The notes under the pieces were generated by a model. That model saw nothing but the letters and a program-made list of their open reading frames with translations, was not told where the DNA came from and did no database searches. This document shows positions 31,634-41,103 of a stretch of 64,000 nucleotides of DNA, piece after piece. The position numbers were made by a program, and so were the translations under genes. The DNA lies in contig JALOAD010000013.1 in assembly GCA_023228995.1 (NCBI GenBank), positions 6,342 through 70,341 of the forward strand. Direction: 5' to 3'. This DNA is from JALOAD01 sp023228995 [NCBI: Candidatus Muiribacterium halophilum] (GTDB taxonomy: Bacteria; Muiribacteriota; Muiribacteriia; Muiribacteriales). Position 1 is the first letter of the stretch, and each line of letters opens with the position of its first letter.

Positions 31634-33433
31634 ATGGCCGATAAAATAATAATTAAGAAAAAGAGTGGTGTTGGTGAAATAACTGGAGTAACTGAGATAG
31701 AAGTTTCTGATATTTATAACACTGGTATAAATTCATCCACTTTTAGTGAATTACAATTTACTGAGAGTGGAGAATATATATTATCTATATCTACAACAGT
31801 ACCTAATGTGGAACCAATAGAACTTAAAATTATTGTTGATAAGGATACTAATTTTATTAAACAAGAAGAAAATAAAGTGTCTAAATCAGACACACCCAAG
31901 ACAAATACTAATAGACCGATTATATCACAATTAGATAAACCCACTATAAAATTACCACCAATTAAGATGGATGTAGATATTAATGGTGGAGATCAATCAC
32001 AATATATAGAGGGTTTAGGATATACTCCACTTATTTGGTATAGAACAATTGCAATTGAGGAAAGATATATTAGATCATTAAGATTATATCACAATGATAT
32101 ATTACCAATGATTGAATTTACTTTTGAAGATACTAAGGATATAATGAAGGGTATAGCCACACCAACAGATGATTCAACTATTGAGTTATTTCTAAATTCT
32201 ACATCAAAGAACTTAAAATCACTACATATGTCATTTAAGATTGAGAGTTTTGTACAAGGTGAACAAAAGGGTAGCCAAACTTATAAAGTTAGAGGAGTTA
32301 TAAATGTTCCAGATCTATATATACCTAATACTAAATCTTATAATAACACTTCATTTGGTGCACTTAGAACAATTAGTAAAGAATTGGGATTAGGATTTAA
32401 TTCAAATATATCTGATACAGATGATAAAATGATATGGCGTAATTCTAATAAGAAAATTATAAGTTTCATGAATGATATAATAACTCGATCATATATAAGT
32501 GATGATTCATTTATGGTTGGTTATATAGATTATTATTATTGTTTTAATTATGTGGATATTGGGAAAGAGATGGAAAGAGATGCCTCAAATGATGTTGGTG
32601 TTGATACATCACCATTGGTGGGACAATCTAATAAAAATGATATAGATAGAATAATACCAATCAAGTTAATTAATGATCATTCACAATCCGGTTCTTGTAA
32701 TTTTATAAAGGTTAATTCTATGATCAATGACTCTACTAGAAAATCATTAAAGGAAGGATATTCAACTATAACTAAAATTTATGATAGATCAAAAAAACAA
32801 TTTTTAGTATTTAATGTAGATTCAACTACTTCAGATGGTAAAGATTCAATTATATTAAAGGGTGCAATTGATGATGATAAATATGTAAAAGATAATGTTA
32901 AACATATATTTAATGGTAAAGTAGATACTGATAATGTACATAAAAATTATAATTATTCAGCAACTCAAAATAGAATTAATTTAGCAAATTTAAATAAAAT
33001 TGCTTTAGATGTATCTTTACCAAATGCTAATTGGAATTTATATAAATTTCAGAAAGTTGATGTTCAAATTATAAACCAAACTTCTACTCCAAGTAATCCA
33101 GATATGATTGATTGGAGATATTCAGGATATTATATAATAGCAGATATTGAATATTTGTGGGATGGAAATAAAATAACACAGCGACTAAGATTAGTTAGGA
33201 AGGAATTGGGTAAAACTCCTGATGAGATTAAAAATGATATTGTAGTACCTAAAAAAACAGAATTAAAAGAAAATAATACTAATCCAATTGATACCAAATA
33301 CAAACCTAATAGTGTGTATGATATAGGTAGAAGTTATTTTGTTAGAGATAAATCAGGTAATAGATATGAATTAATTGTTAGATCTTTATCTGAAAATGGA
33401 GATGAAATAACAGCAGAACTTAAAAAGAAATAA
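31634..33433 (+). CDS. Baseplate hub-like protein
   Basis: 599 aa. An Ig-like N-terminal segment (SGEYILSISTTVPNVEPIEL) precedes the hub-type core: YRTIAIEERYIRSLRLYHND, MIEFTFEDTKDIMKG, YKVRGVINVPDLYIPN and then FMVGYIDYYYCFNYVD. This is the pattern of gp27/gpD-like hub proteins, whose two barrels form the ring under the tail tube. The following gene carries a lysozyme-like domain and the third a gp5 OB fold, as expected of a hub cluster. Call made from pattern and context. Confidence 0.55.
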   Translation: MADKIIIKKKSGVGEITGVTEIEVSDIYNTGINSSTFSELQFTESGEYILSISTTVPNVEPIELKIIVDKDTNFIKQEENKVSKSDTPKTNTNRPIISQLDKPTIKLPPIKMDVDINGGDQSQYIEGLGYTPLIWYRTIAIEERYIRSLRLYHNDILPMIEFTFEDTKDIMKGIATPTDDSTIELFLNSTSKNLKSLHMSFKIESFVQGEQKGSQTYKVRGVINVPDLYIPNTKSYNNTSFGALRTISKELGLGFNSNISDTDDKMIWRNSNKKIISFMNDIITRSYISDDSFMVGYIDYYYCFNYVDIGKEMERDASNDVGVDTSPLVGQSNKNDIDRIIPIKLINDHSQSGSCNFIKVNSMINDSTRKSLKEGYSTITKIYDRSKKQFLVFNVDSTTSDGKDSIILKGAIDDDKYVKDNVKHIFNGKVDTDNVHKNYNYSATQNRINLANLNKIALDVSLPNANWNLYKFQKVDVQIINQTSTPSNPDMIDWRYSGYYIIADIEYLWDGNKITQRLRLVRKELGKTPDEIKNDIVVPKKTELKENNTNPIDTKYKPNSVYDIGRSYFVRDKSGNRYELIVRSLSENGDEITAELKKK

Positions 33434-33439
33434 TGATAT

Positions 33440-35317
33440 ATGGGTGATATAACACAACCATCAGGAGATATTAAAATATTTGTAGATGCATTTAATATAG
33501 AATTTGAAAAAAAATTAAAACAATTAAGTGACCTTCAAATAAATATTAGAAATATTTATGAAGATGCAATTAAATTAACACAGCCAAGATATAGTTCATG
33601 GCCTAAAGATTCTAATGTTAAGACTATAGGGGATTTATTTAAGTATAGTTTCCCAGATATAAATAAATCTGAAATGATAAAACCAAATAATAGCACGACA
33701 GAGTATAATGAATGGTTAGATGATATATCTGGTAAAACACACCCTGAAGAATCAAAAATAGGTATTTTTTTCCAAAAATTAAGAAGTTATATTAATATAC
33801 CAGATCAATTATCTAATTATAATAATATTAAAAAAGTTGGAATAACTAACCCTATTTTATACTCACCTGGATTTTATTATTTTGATGTTTTTATGAATTA
33901 TATTTTAATATCTGGCATTCATAATATTGTAGGAGATGATAAGTTTACAAAGATAAGTGATTTTGATCCATCTGGTGAAGTATTGAGAGAAGATAAAGAT
34001 AATAAAGCAGATTATTGTTTATTTAAGAATATTCTTATAGAAATAAATGACTATATGATTAAAGTAACTGGTGTAGATATTGATTTAATGGATGATATAA
34101 ATACAACTATGTATTTAACATTGAAATCTAAATATAAAAGTGGGATACTATCTGATTTAATATCTGATCCATATTTTAATCAAGAAAGAGGTTATATATA
34201 TGGGGATAATTTTGAAGGTTATTATGAACATATTCTTTTATATAAAGCTTTTATACAAGCTGGTGATAATTATAAAACTACATTATTACCAAAATATGAT
34301 TCTGTAGTAGAGGAAGATATTATAGATAAAGATTCTGATAATAATATAACACCACCACACACACCACATCAAATTAGTAATATTTATGTATTTAATGTTG
34401 TTAACCCAAACACTTTTATTTTAGTTAATGGAACTCAAAGTTTAGAATTATCATTGATCACTGATGAATATTACCAAAATGATATTATCAGTGATGATTG
34501 GGATGAATTATCTGAAGAATATGTAGAAGGTGAATTTATGGGTGAAGAGGAAATAATCAACTTAAATAATGCTGCTGATACATATGATGTTTTACTAAAA
34601 AATACTATTAATAATATAGAAGATAATAATTTTAATATAGAAGATAGTTATATAGATTATAGTAGTGTTGAGTATAAAGGTGATATATGGAAGTCATTTA
34701 AGATAAATGATGTAGTAGAACAAATTAAATTAACTAATTATAGACCAAATAATATATTTTTATCAGATTTGAAAAAAGTCTTATATTATATTAAAAATGA
34801 TGAACAGATTGATGATATGCGTAAAGCTGCTTATTTATTAGCTACTTCTTATGTTGAATCAAGTTATTCATTGGGTAGATGGGAAGCTGATTATGTATGT
34901 TGGGGACAAGGTATATCTTATTTAGATAAACAAGGTAAGCAACCATGTGAAAGGGCAATAAATTATTATAAATCTACTAAAGGTAAGAAAAATTATTATA
35001 CGTTAGGTTTAGATAATAATAATCAATGTTATTTTGGGAGAGGTCTTATTCAATTAACTGGAAAATATAATTATGAAAAATATGGAAATAAAATAGGTGT
35101 AGATCTTGTAGGAAATGGTGATTTAGCAATGATCCCTATAAATTCATATAAAATATCAATCACTTATATGAAAGCAGCTGGTACTTTTACTAAAGTTCTA
35201 AATGGTGATTTAAGAGCAGCTAGAAAAAGTGTTAATGGTGGGTATACACATGTTAATATAGTAAATAGTGCTTATAATACATGGATGTCTATATTTGCTA
35301 ATTATAATAAACAATAA
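33440..35317 (+). CDS. Tail-associated protein with C-terminal GH19-like lysozyme domain
   Basis: 625 aa. The first 430 residues are an acidic, structural-looking region. The last 170 form a GH19-type lysin domain: AAYLLATSYVESSYSLGRWE (catalytic Glu in ATSYVES), CYFGRGLIQLTGKYNYEKYG and RKSVNGGYTHVN. Endolysin 55283-56101 has the same motifs (SQCSHESG, YRGRGYIQLTGRSNY), so the two are homologous domains. Attached to the baseplate, it would open the wall during infection, the job the gp5 lysozyme domain does in T4; here gp5 itself lacks that domain. Confidence 0.75.
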   Translation: MGDITQPSGDIKIFVDAFNIEFEKKLKQLSDLQINIRNIYEDAIKLTQPRYSSWPKDSNVKTIGDLFKYSFPDINKSEMIKPNNSTTEYNEWLDDISGKTHPEESKIGIFFQKLRSYINIPDQLSNYNNIKKVGITNPILYSPGFYYFDVFMNYILISGIHNIVGDDKFTKISDFDPSGEVLREDKDNKADYCLFKNILIEINDYMIKVTGVDIDLMDDINTTMYLTLKSKYKSGILSDLISDPYFNQERGYIYGDNFEGYYEHILLYKAFIQAGDNYKTTLLPKYDSVVEEDIIDKDSDNNITPPHTPHQISNIYVFNVVNPNTFILVNGTQSLELSLITDEYYQNDIISDDWDELSEEYVEGEFMGEEEIINLNNAADTYDVLLKNTINNIEDNNFNIEDSYIDYSSVEYKGDIWKSFKINDVVEQIKLTNYRPNNIFLSDLKKVLYYIKNDEQIDDMRKAAYLLATSYVESSYSLGRWEADYVCWGQGISYLDKQGKQPCERAINYYKSTKGKKNYYTLGLDNNNQCYFGRGLIQLTGKYNYEKYGNKIGVDLVGNGDLAMIPINSYKISITYMKAAGTFTKVLNGDLRAARKSVNGGYTHVNIVNSAYNTWMSIFANYNKQ

Positions 35318-35332
35318 TTTTATATATACTAC

Positions 35333-37306
35333 ATGGATAATATTGAAAAAATCACAACCACTTTACAAGGTTTATCAACTAAGATAATGGGTATTAATAG
35401 AACAGATGGGATTACTCCTATTGCTCTAATTGGTAAAAATAAGAAAAGAATGTCACCTGGTTTTACACCAAATGAAGCTTATTTATCAGAGAGTGAAATT
35501 GCTGATATACAGAATGGTTCTAATCGTAATGATACTTGGTATGGTGTTTTATTAGATAAGTATAGATTAGTAGATGGTAAATATAAATCATTATCCACAC
35601 AAGAAAGATTTGAACGTTCTAAATCATATCCTAATTTTAAGGATGATATACCGGATACATATGATTATTATTCTACAAGAGATCATTATTTATTATTTAA
35701 TGATTCATCAACAGATTATTTTAGACATGGGTTACAAGTTATAGATAATATTAATAAAGTTAGATCTGAAAAAAATACCAAAGAAACATGGGATGGTGTT
35801 GAAATTGGCATTCCACAGAGATTGTCTGATTTTAAAAATACTCCTTATGAAAATACAGATCCTGTTATATTTGGATTTGAGGTGATTATAGATGCAGTTA
35901 GCTCTCCTTTATTAAATGGCTCTGTTGAAAATTTTATAGAACAATTTAATAGTATAAGTGAGATTGGTTCTAGAAAATATGTTATATCTGATTTCAAAGA
36001 ACAATTTAAGAAATTATTTAAGACAAGGGGTAATATATACACAGATCCAACTACAGAGGGACAATATAAAACAGCAATCACAAATACTAATTATACTAAT
36101 GTTGAATCTAATAGTAATGTATTTGAAACTGGTAGAAAATCTTATATGGCTTATTATCTTAAAAAAATAAGTGGATTAGAAAATTTAATCGAAACCAATG
36201 GACCCATGAAGAAAAAATATTTAGTAGATTATAGAAATGATATATTGAAATTAACTTTCACTGAAGATGTTTCATTAACATTAGGTACACTTACTCATTT
36301 ATATAAACTATTATATTGGTCTAAGACAAATGGTAAATATGTAATACCTGATAATTTATTAAGGTTTAATTGTGATATTATTATATCAGAAGTTAGAAAC
36401 TTAAATAGAGTTAGAAAAGCAATAGATACCGGTTCTCTTGAAGTAGTTAAGGATAATGTATCTCGACATATATACTCTTTGAAAGAATGTCAATTTTATT
36501 TTGATATGATTTCACATGATAATGAAATTGATCTATCCACTGAAAGTAAACCATTTGATCAATATACAGTTACTATGGATTATAAATATGTAACTAATAA
36601 GTTTGAAAGATGGGTTCCAGATGAAAAAGGATTTGGCATGTATGTTGGATATAATAATGGAGCATTGTGGAAAATTGGAAATCCAAATTCAAGATATGTT
36701 GGAGATAATATTAATACAGGTACAATTAATGATAATTCTGTTCCTAAATTTTTCACATTTGGTATAAATTCATTAAAACAAAATGGTGTTAATGTCCCAA
36801 TTGCTTTACAAAATTATACTTATACAATACCACAAAGTATAATTGATCCAATGGATGATGTTACAGAAAATAGTAAATCTGATGAATCAGAAGGAGCATA
36901 TGAAACTTCAAGTGGTGTAAATGGGAATAGGACCGCAAAAGAAAAGTCAAATTTTGATATATTTAAGGAAAATTCTAAAAAAGCTGCTCAAAAATTAGCA
37001 ATTAATTTAGAAAAAATTGCAATGACTGAATTAAATACACAAATTAATTCAAGAATGCAATTGATTAATAATGTGGTTGATAAGATACGAAATACAATTG
37101 GTGTTGGTAGAATGAGTGAGCCTACTAATATATACAAAGTCCCATATGTGTATCAAGGTATGCAAAATGCAACAGGTCTATCTAATGAATATTTTAGTGG
37201 GCTTCACAATTCCTTACGTGAATTTGCTGGTGATGCTGTGGGTGATGCATTAAATGGTCAATTATCTAATTTATTCAAAGGTGGAAATTCTACTAATTTT
37301 TTCTAA
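35333..37306 (+). CDS. Large baseplate/tail-tube-initiator-like protein
   Basis: 657 aa. YVIPDNLLRFNCDIIISEVR, then SLKECQFYFDMISHDNE, then TVTMDYKYVTNKFERW resembles the tube-type domain of T4 gp48/gp54-like baseplate cap proteins (an NLR-F...v-v..-R phrase and a late VTMDY strand). The C-terminal region is helical (FKENSKKAAQKLAINLEKI) and ends with a Gly/Asn-rich tail. It lies between the lysin-bearing hub gene and the gp5-like spike. Homology inferred from pattern, not tested. Confidence 0.5.
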   Translation: MDNIEKITTTLQGLSTKIMGINRTDGITPIALIGKNKKRMSPGFTPNEAYLSESEIADIQNGSNRNDTWYGVLLDKYRLVDGKYKSLSTQERFERSKSYPNFKDDIPDTYDYYSTRDHYLLFNDSSTDYFRHGLQVIDNINKVRSEKNTKETWDGVEIGIPQRLSDFKNTPYENTDPVIFGFEVIIDAVSSPLLNGSVENFIEQFNSISEIGSRKYVISDFKEQFKKLFKTRGNIYTDPTTEGQYKTAITNTNYTNVESNSNVFETGRKSYMAYYLKKISGLENLIETNGPMKKKYLVDYRNDILKLTFTEDVSLTLGTLTHLYKLLYWSKTNGKYVIPDNLLRFNCDIIISEVRNLNRVRKAIDTGSLEVVKDNVSRHIYSLKECQFYFDMISHDNEIDLSTESKPFDQYTVTMDYKYVTNKFERWVPDEKGFGMYVGYNNGALWKIGNPNSRYVGDNINTGTINDNSVPKFFTFGINSLKQNGVNVPIALQNYTYTIPQSIIDPMDDVTENSKSDESEGAYETSSGVNGNRTAKEKSNFDIFKENSKKAAQKLAINLEKIAMTELNTQINSRMQLINNVVDKIRNTIGVGRMSEPTNIYKVPYVYQGMQNATGLSNEYFSGLHNSLREFAGDAVGDALNGQLSNLFKGGNSTNFF

Positions 37307-37320
37307 TAGATTGTAATATT

Positions 37321-37334
37321 TTAATATATAAATT
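37321..37334 (+). promoter_or_regulatory. Late-type promoter motif
   Basis: TTAATATATAAATT directly before the gp5-like start at 37335; a variant of the 16-base late-type motif. Confidence 0.35.
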
Positions 37335-38942
37335 ATGGTAGTTGAAAATGGTAAAACATATGTAGGTATAGTTGAAGATAATAACGATCCTAAGAAATTG
37401 GGTAGAGTTAGAATAAGGGTATTGGATGTATTTGATAATACACCCAAAGATGATTTACCTTGGGCAAATCCTTGGAAAGATTTAGTAGGTGATGAATTTA
37501 AGATACCTGATATTGGTAAGGTAGTTACTGTAGTATTTGAAAATGCTAATATAAATAATCCAGAATTTGTTTTTTCTGATCATTATAATATTAATTTGGA
37601 AAAAAAATTAACACAATTGAGTGAAAGTAATTATGCTACAATGAAGTCTTTGATATTTGATCATAAAACACAAATTTATGTAAATGATGAAGAAGGACTT
37701 AAATTAGATCATAAATTCAATAATGTTAATATAAAAGATAAATCAATTGATATTAATCTTAAAGATAATTTTGGTAGAATTAATATAGGTACTTCTAATT
37801 CTACACAAAGAATTATTTTAGGTGATAATTTCTTAAATTGGTTTGATGATTTTGTCAATGTGATGATGGGTGGTAAAGGTGGTCCTTTTTTAGGTAATTT
37901 ACAAGCACCAGTTGTAGCAACACCAGCTTTAATAGATCTTTTAATACAATATCAAGAAATGAAAGAACCTAAATTTTTATCAAAAAATGTTTATAGTTCT
38001 GACAATGAAACAATTGAAAAATTAGATAGGATAGCTGATGGACAATTGGGTGACGATTGGCAATCAACTGTACAAGAAAATAAATTGACTACTAAGGAAG
38101 ATATTCCATTTTTACCTATATCTGGTTCAAGTGATACTACTTTTAATCAACCACCTATTGATACATCTACTAATAGTATAATTTCAACGGTAGTCCCTAA
38201 ACCTAAGAATAATCCAGATATTGATGCATTACTACATTTAATTGAAATGAAAAAATATAAATTATATGAAGGAGAGTATCAATTAAATATAATAGCAATT
38301 AGAAACCAATGTAATAACATAGGTGATAAATATAGTAATACATTTTCTGATAAATTATATGTATTGTATAAATTTAATAATGAATGGGTATTGAAACAAT
38401 ATAACTATTCAACTATGCCTGGAACAGATTTTACTATAACTGAAAGTTGGTTAGTTGAAAAGAATTTATCATTATATGGTAATATAGGAGAAACTATAAC
38501 TATGAAAGAATTTGCTATTATAAATAGTAATGATAGTAAATATTATGTAAATGGTTTACCTATTTTAGTACCTGCTCAATATGTTGATATTTATCAAATG
38601 TCTACTTATAGAGGACAAAGGTCTTTTACACTTAAGAAAGGTGCAAGTCAATTGGTATGGAGAGATAATGATATTAATAATTTATATGAATTTAGACCTA
38701 ATAATTATTCAAATCCTGAAATAATAAAACCTACTAATACATTACAAAGTATAAAAGTTCATCTTGGATATCCAAATGGTATTAAAGTTGCAAATTGGTC
38801 TGATGGTTCACATACATTTTCTAATAAAGAAAATCTAAATGAGTTTTTTGATTTGTGTGAAAAACATAGAGAGCGATATAAAGATAGTTTTACATATACT
38901 TTGGTATTGAAAAGAGATTTTGATGAAGCTAAAATAAAATAG
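37335..38942 (+). CDS. gp5-like baseplate spike protein with OB fold
   Basis: 535 aa. The N-terminal OB domain is clear: YVGIVEDNNDPKKLGRVRIR, then LPWANPWKDLVG, then VVTVVFENANINNPEFVF, matching gp5 OB domains. No lysozyme domain follows, unlike T4 gp5. The C-terminal 180 residues form another module ending IKVHLGYPNGIKVANWSDGS, HTFSNKENLNEFFDLCEKH and SFTYTLVLKRDFDEA. Related modules in phage lysins usually read SxGCQV at the WSDGSHT position, so a cysteine seems replaced. Expected at the baseplate tip. Confidence 0.8.
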   Translation: MVVENGKTYVGIVEDNNDPKKLGRVRIRVLDVFDNTPKDDLPWANPWKDLVGDEFKIPDIGKVVTVVFENANINNPEFVFSDHYNINLEKKLTQLSESNYATMKSLIFDHKTQIYVNDEEGLKLDHKFNNVNIKDKSIDINLKDNFGRINIGTSNSTQRIILGDNFLNWFDDFVNVMMGGKGGPFLGNLQAPVVATPALIDLLIQYQEMKEPKFLSKNVYSSDNETIEKLDRIADGQLGDDWQSTVQENKLTTKEDIPFLPISGSSDTTFNQPPIDTSTNSIISTVVPKPKNNPDIDALLHLIEMKKYKLYEGEYQLNIIAIRNQCNNIGDKYSNTFSDKLYVLYKFNNEWVLKQYNYSTMPGTDFTITESWLVEKNLSLYGNIGETITMKEFAIINSNDSKYYVNGLPILVPAQYVDIYQMSTYRGQRSFTLKKGASQLVWRDNDINNLYEFRPNNYSNPEIIKPTNTLQSIKVHLGYPNGIKVANWSDGSHTFSNKENLNEFFDLCEKHRERYKDSFTYTLVLKRDFDEAKIK

Positions 38943-38947
38943 GAATT

Positions 38948-39165
38948 TTATATCTTCTCCAATAAATTTGTTAATGTTTTTTCATGAATAATTGATTTAT
39001 ATATTTTTTCATATTCTTCATCATCTATGAAAGTTCCACTAATGGTAAAATCTTTAGATATTTCATATAAAAACAAATGCTTTACCAATATGTTGTTCTA
39101 AAACCTTATTATCAAAAATTGAAAACAATTATATTATTTTCATTAAATACTTAATGTATAAAATA
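38948..39165 (-). pseudogene. Frameshifted gene remnant
   Basis: Three minus-strand blocks in different frames join into one sensible protein end: NENNIIVFNF, DNKVLEQHIGKAFVF, then YEISKDFTISGTF and IDDEEYEKIYKSIIHEKTL, with a stop at 38948. Both shifts fall in T-runs. No intact frame longer than about 45 codons remains. Function unknown; decay or base-call error cannot be told apart. Confidence 0.45.
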
Positions 39166-39186
39166 TGTGAGATATATAATCTTTAT

Positions 39187-39945
39187 TTATTTTATTACTT
39201 TATTCAATAGTGAAATTCCAATTTGATAATGTTCTTGATCCAATTCAGAACCAATATAATTTCTGTTTATTTTTTCACATGCTCTCGCTGTTGTACAAAT
39301 TCCCATAAATGGATCATATATAATAGAATTTTCTGGAAAGTAAATATTAATTAATTTGGATACTAATTCCTCAGAATATGAAGCTTTCAATTTGCAAATT
39401 ATACCATCATTATTTCTTGCTTCAATTAGATTGGTATAATTTTTATAAAACTTTTGATTTGTTTTTTCATTAATTTTACTCACTTCTTTATTTGTCTTAA
39501 AATTATGTAGATGGTTTTTTTTAACTATTATATAAACAAGTTCAGTTATTCTTGATAGTTTAGTAGGACTAGTTTGAAATGGTATTGCAGATTTCTTTTT
39601 CCAAGTTATTATATCAGCAATAGTTAGATCAGTTTTGTTGTGTATATTTGCCATTAATAGTGTTGGTAATATTGGATTATCTTTATGATATGATATATTA
39701 TAACAAATAACACCACAATCATCTAATATACGTGAAAACTCCTTAAATTCATTTAATCTAATATCTAAATATTCTTTTTCATTCAAACAATCAATATTAG
39801 AATAACCATTATCATAATAGCAATCTTTTCTTTTAGTAGCTATATTATATGGAGGTGATGTTATAATACCAGATATAAATTTATTTGGTATTTTTTTCAT
39901 AGTTTCAATATTATCTTCGTTGTATATTTTATTAATCTCAATCAT
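39187..39945 (-). CDS. DNA methyltransferase, beta class (SPPY)
   Basis: 252 aa. IITSPPYNIATKRKD (about 26-40) is the catalytic loop; the SPPY form is typical of N4-cytosine enzymes. SIIYDPFMGICTTARACEKI (about 211-230) is the SAM loop, and INRNYIGSELDQEHYQIG closes the fold. The second glycine of the usual DPFxGxGTT is replaced by cysteine (GICTT), which may affect SAM binding. It is adjacent to the ClpP-like gene (1-nt gap) and has no nuclease partner. Resembles the broken gene at 1-294. Confidence 0.85.
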   Translation of the reverse strand: MIEINKIYNEDNIETMKKIPNKFISGIITSPPYNIATKRKDCYYDNGYSNIDCLNEKEYLDIRLNEFKEFSRILDDCGVICYNISYHKDNPILPTLLMANIHNKTDLTIADIITWKKKSAIPFQTSPTKLSRITELVYIIVKKNHLHNFKTNKEVSKINEKTNQKFYKNYTNLIEARNNDGIICKLKASYSEELVSKLINIYFPENSIIYDPFMGICTTARACEKINRNYIGSELDQEHYQIGISLLNKVIK

Positions 39946-39946
39946 A

Positions 39947-40600
39947 TTATTTTCTATTTGATATTATTTCATCAATCATGCCATATCTTTTAGCCTCAGT
40001 AGCATTCATCCAAAAATCACGATCTCCATCTTTACATACTTTATCATATGATTGTCCAGTTTGGGTAGATATAATTTCATATAATTCTTTTTTCAAAGTG
40101 TCGATTTCTTTAGCATCAATCATAATATCTGATGCTTGTTGTATATATCTTCCACCATATGATAAAGGTTGGTGAATTAAAGTTCTACTACGTTTAAGAG
40201 CCTTTCTTTTTCCTTTTGTACCAGAACATAAAATAACAGCTGCCATGCTAGCGGCTAATCCAGTATTAACAGTTATAATTTCAGGTGATACATATTCTAT
40301 AATATCTATCAGACCTAAACCATGATAAACTGATCCACCACCAGAATTACAATATATTGTAATATCTTTTTTAGAATCTATTTCTTCTAAATACAATAAT
40401 TGTGCTTTTAATAATTCACATATATAACCATCTACCTCACCAGATAACATTAATATTCTATTATCAAATAGTTTACTAAAAACATCAACTACATTATCAT
40501 TATTATTAGAACAATTTATAGTTTGTTTATACATATTAAAATGTTCTTGGTTTACTTTAGAGCTTTTTATATATTTTTCAAAATCTGAATTAATGTTCAT
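39947..40600 (-). CDS. ClpP-like serine protease (possible prohead protease)
   Basis: 217 aa. The ClpP/SppA fold is clear: ITIYCNSGGGSVYHGLGLID, then NTGLAASMAAVILCSG (Ser119), RTLIHQPLS (His143) and GDRDFWMNATEAKRYGMID (catalytic Asp). In many phages ClpP-like enzymes mature the prohead or degrade scaffold. If the N-terminal tags in this window are capsid-targeting sequences, this is a candidate enzyme for processing them, but there is no head gene cluster here to support that. Lies beside a methyltransferase under a late-type motif. Confidence 0.88.
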   Translation of the reverse strand: MNINSDFEKYIKSSKVNQEHFNMYKQTINCSNNNDNVVDVFSKLFDNRILMLSGEVDGYICELLKAQLLYLEEIDSKKDITIYCNSGGGSVYHGLGLIDIIEYVSPEIITVNTGLAASMAAVILCSGTKGKRKALKRSRTLIHQPLSYGGRYIQQASDIMIDAKEIDTLKKELYEIISTQTGQSYDKVCKDGDRDFWMNATEAKRYGMIDEIISNRK

Positions 40601-40664
40601 TTTTACATTTTTATTTTTATATATAGATTATTATTAAAGTTTGTTATAAATAGATAATAAAACT

Positions 40665-40680
40665 TTAATATATAAAAATA
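40665..40680 (+). promoter_or_regulatory. Late-type promoter motif
   Basis: TTAATATATAAAAATA, 10 nt before the ATG at 40691; identical to 44145-44160 and, on the other strand, 13642-13657. Confidence 0.5.
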
Positions 40681-40690
40681 AAAATATTAT

Positions 40691-40972
40691 ATGAAAACAA
40701 CTATTGAAGTTAATGGTTATGGAATAGTAATTGATGAAAATAAAGAAGCAATTATTGTTACAGCAACTAAAGATGGTGAAATAATTGAAGAATTTACTTT
40801 AGAAATGGGTAAAGAAGAATCAACTGAATCACAAGAAGAAAAAGATTTCTCTCAAAAGTTACCACAAGGTGAAGATGAAATCGAAACTCAAGAAGAAGAA
40901 GAAGAAGAAGAATATTTGGAAGATGAACCAACGATTGAATCTTATGCTACTTTCTTAGAAAGAAAAAAATAA
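40691..40972 (+). CDS. Small acidic protein, 93 aa
   Basis: An ordered N-terminal half (TTIEVNGYGIVIDENKEAII, then TATKDGEIIEEFTLE) reads as beta strands, and the C-terminal half is extremely acidic (EIETQEEEEEEEYLEDEP). It ends SYATFLERKK. Such tails occur in phage scaffolding or DNA-mimic proteins, but no specific assignment is possible. Own late-type motif and own terminator: a single-gene transcript, probably made in quantity. Confidence 0.6.
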   Translation: MKTTIEVNGYGIVIDENKEAIIVTATKDGEIIEEFTLEMGKEESTESQEEKDFSQKLPQGEDEIETQEEEEEEEYLEDEPTIESYATFLERKK

Positions 40973-40991
40973 TCACTAGTCTTCTTTTATC

Positions 40992-41023
40992 AAGTCCTCT
41001 TTTATTATATAGAGGACTTTTTT
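40992..41023 (+). terminator. Terminator after 40691-40972
   Basis: AAGTCCTCT, 10-nt loop, AGAGGACTT then a T-run. Confidence 0.85.
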
Positions 41024-41032
41024 ATTTGATTA

Positions 41033-41064
41033 TTTGGTTAATTCATTTTTATGTTTTATATTTG
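41033..41064 (+). promoter_or_regulatory. Bacteroidota-type promoter
   Basis: TTTG (41033-41036), 20-nt spacer, TATATTTG (41057-41064). A late-type motif follows at 41075-41088, so the 41104 gene has both promoter types in tandem. Confidence 0.65.
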
Positions 41065-41074
41065 CAATTATATT

Positions 41075-41088
41075 TTAATATATAAATA
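41075..41088 (+). promoter_or_regulatory. Late-type promoter motif
   Basis: TTAATATATAAATA, 15 nt before the ATG at 41104. Confidence 0.45.
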
Positions 41089-41103
41089 AAATCAATATTT
41101 AAC

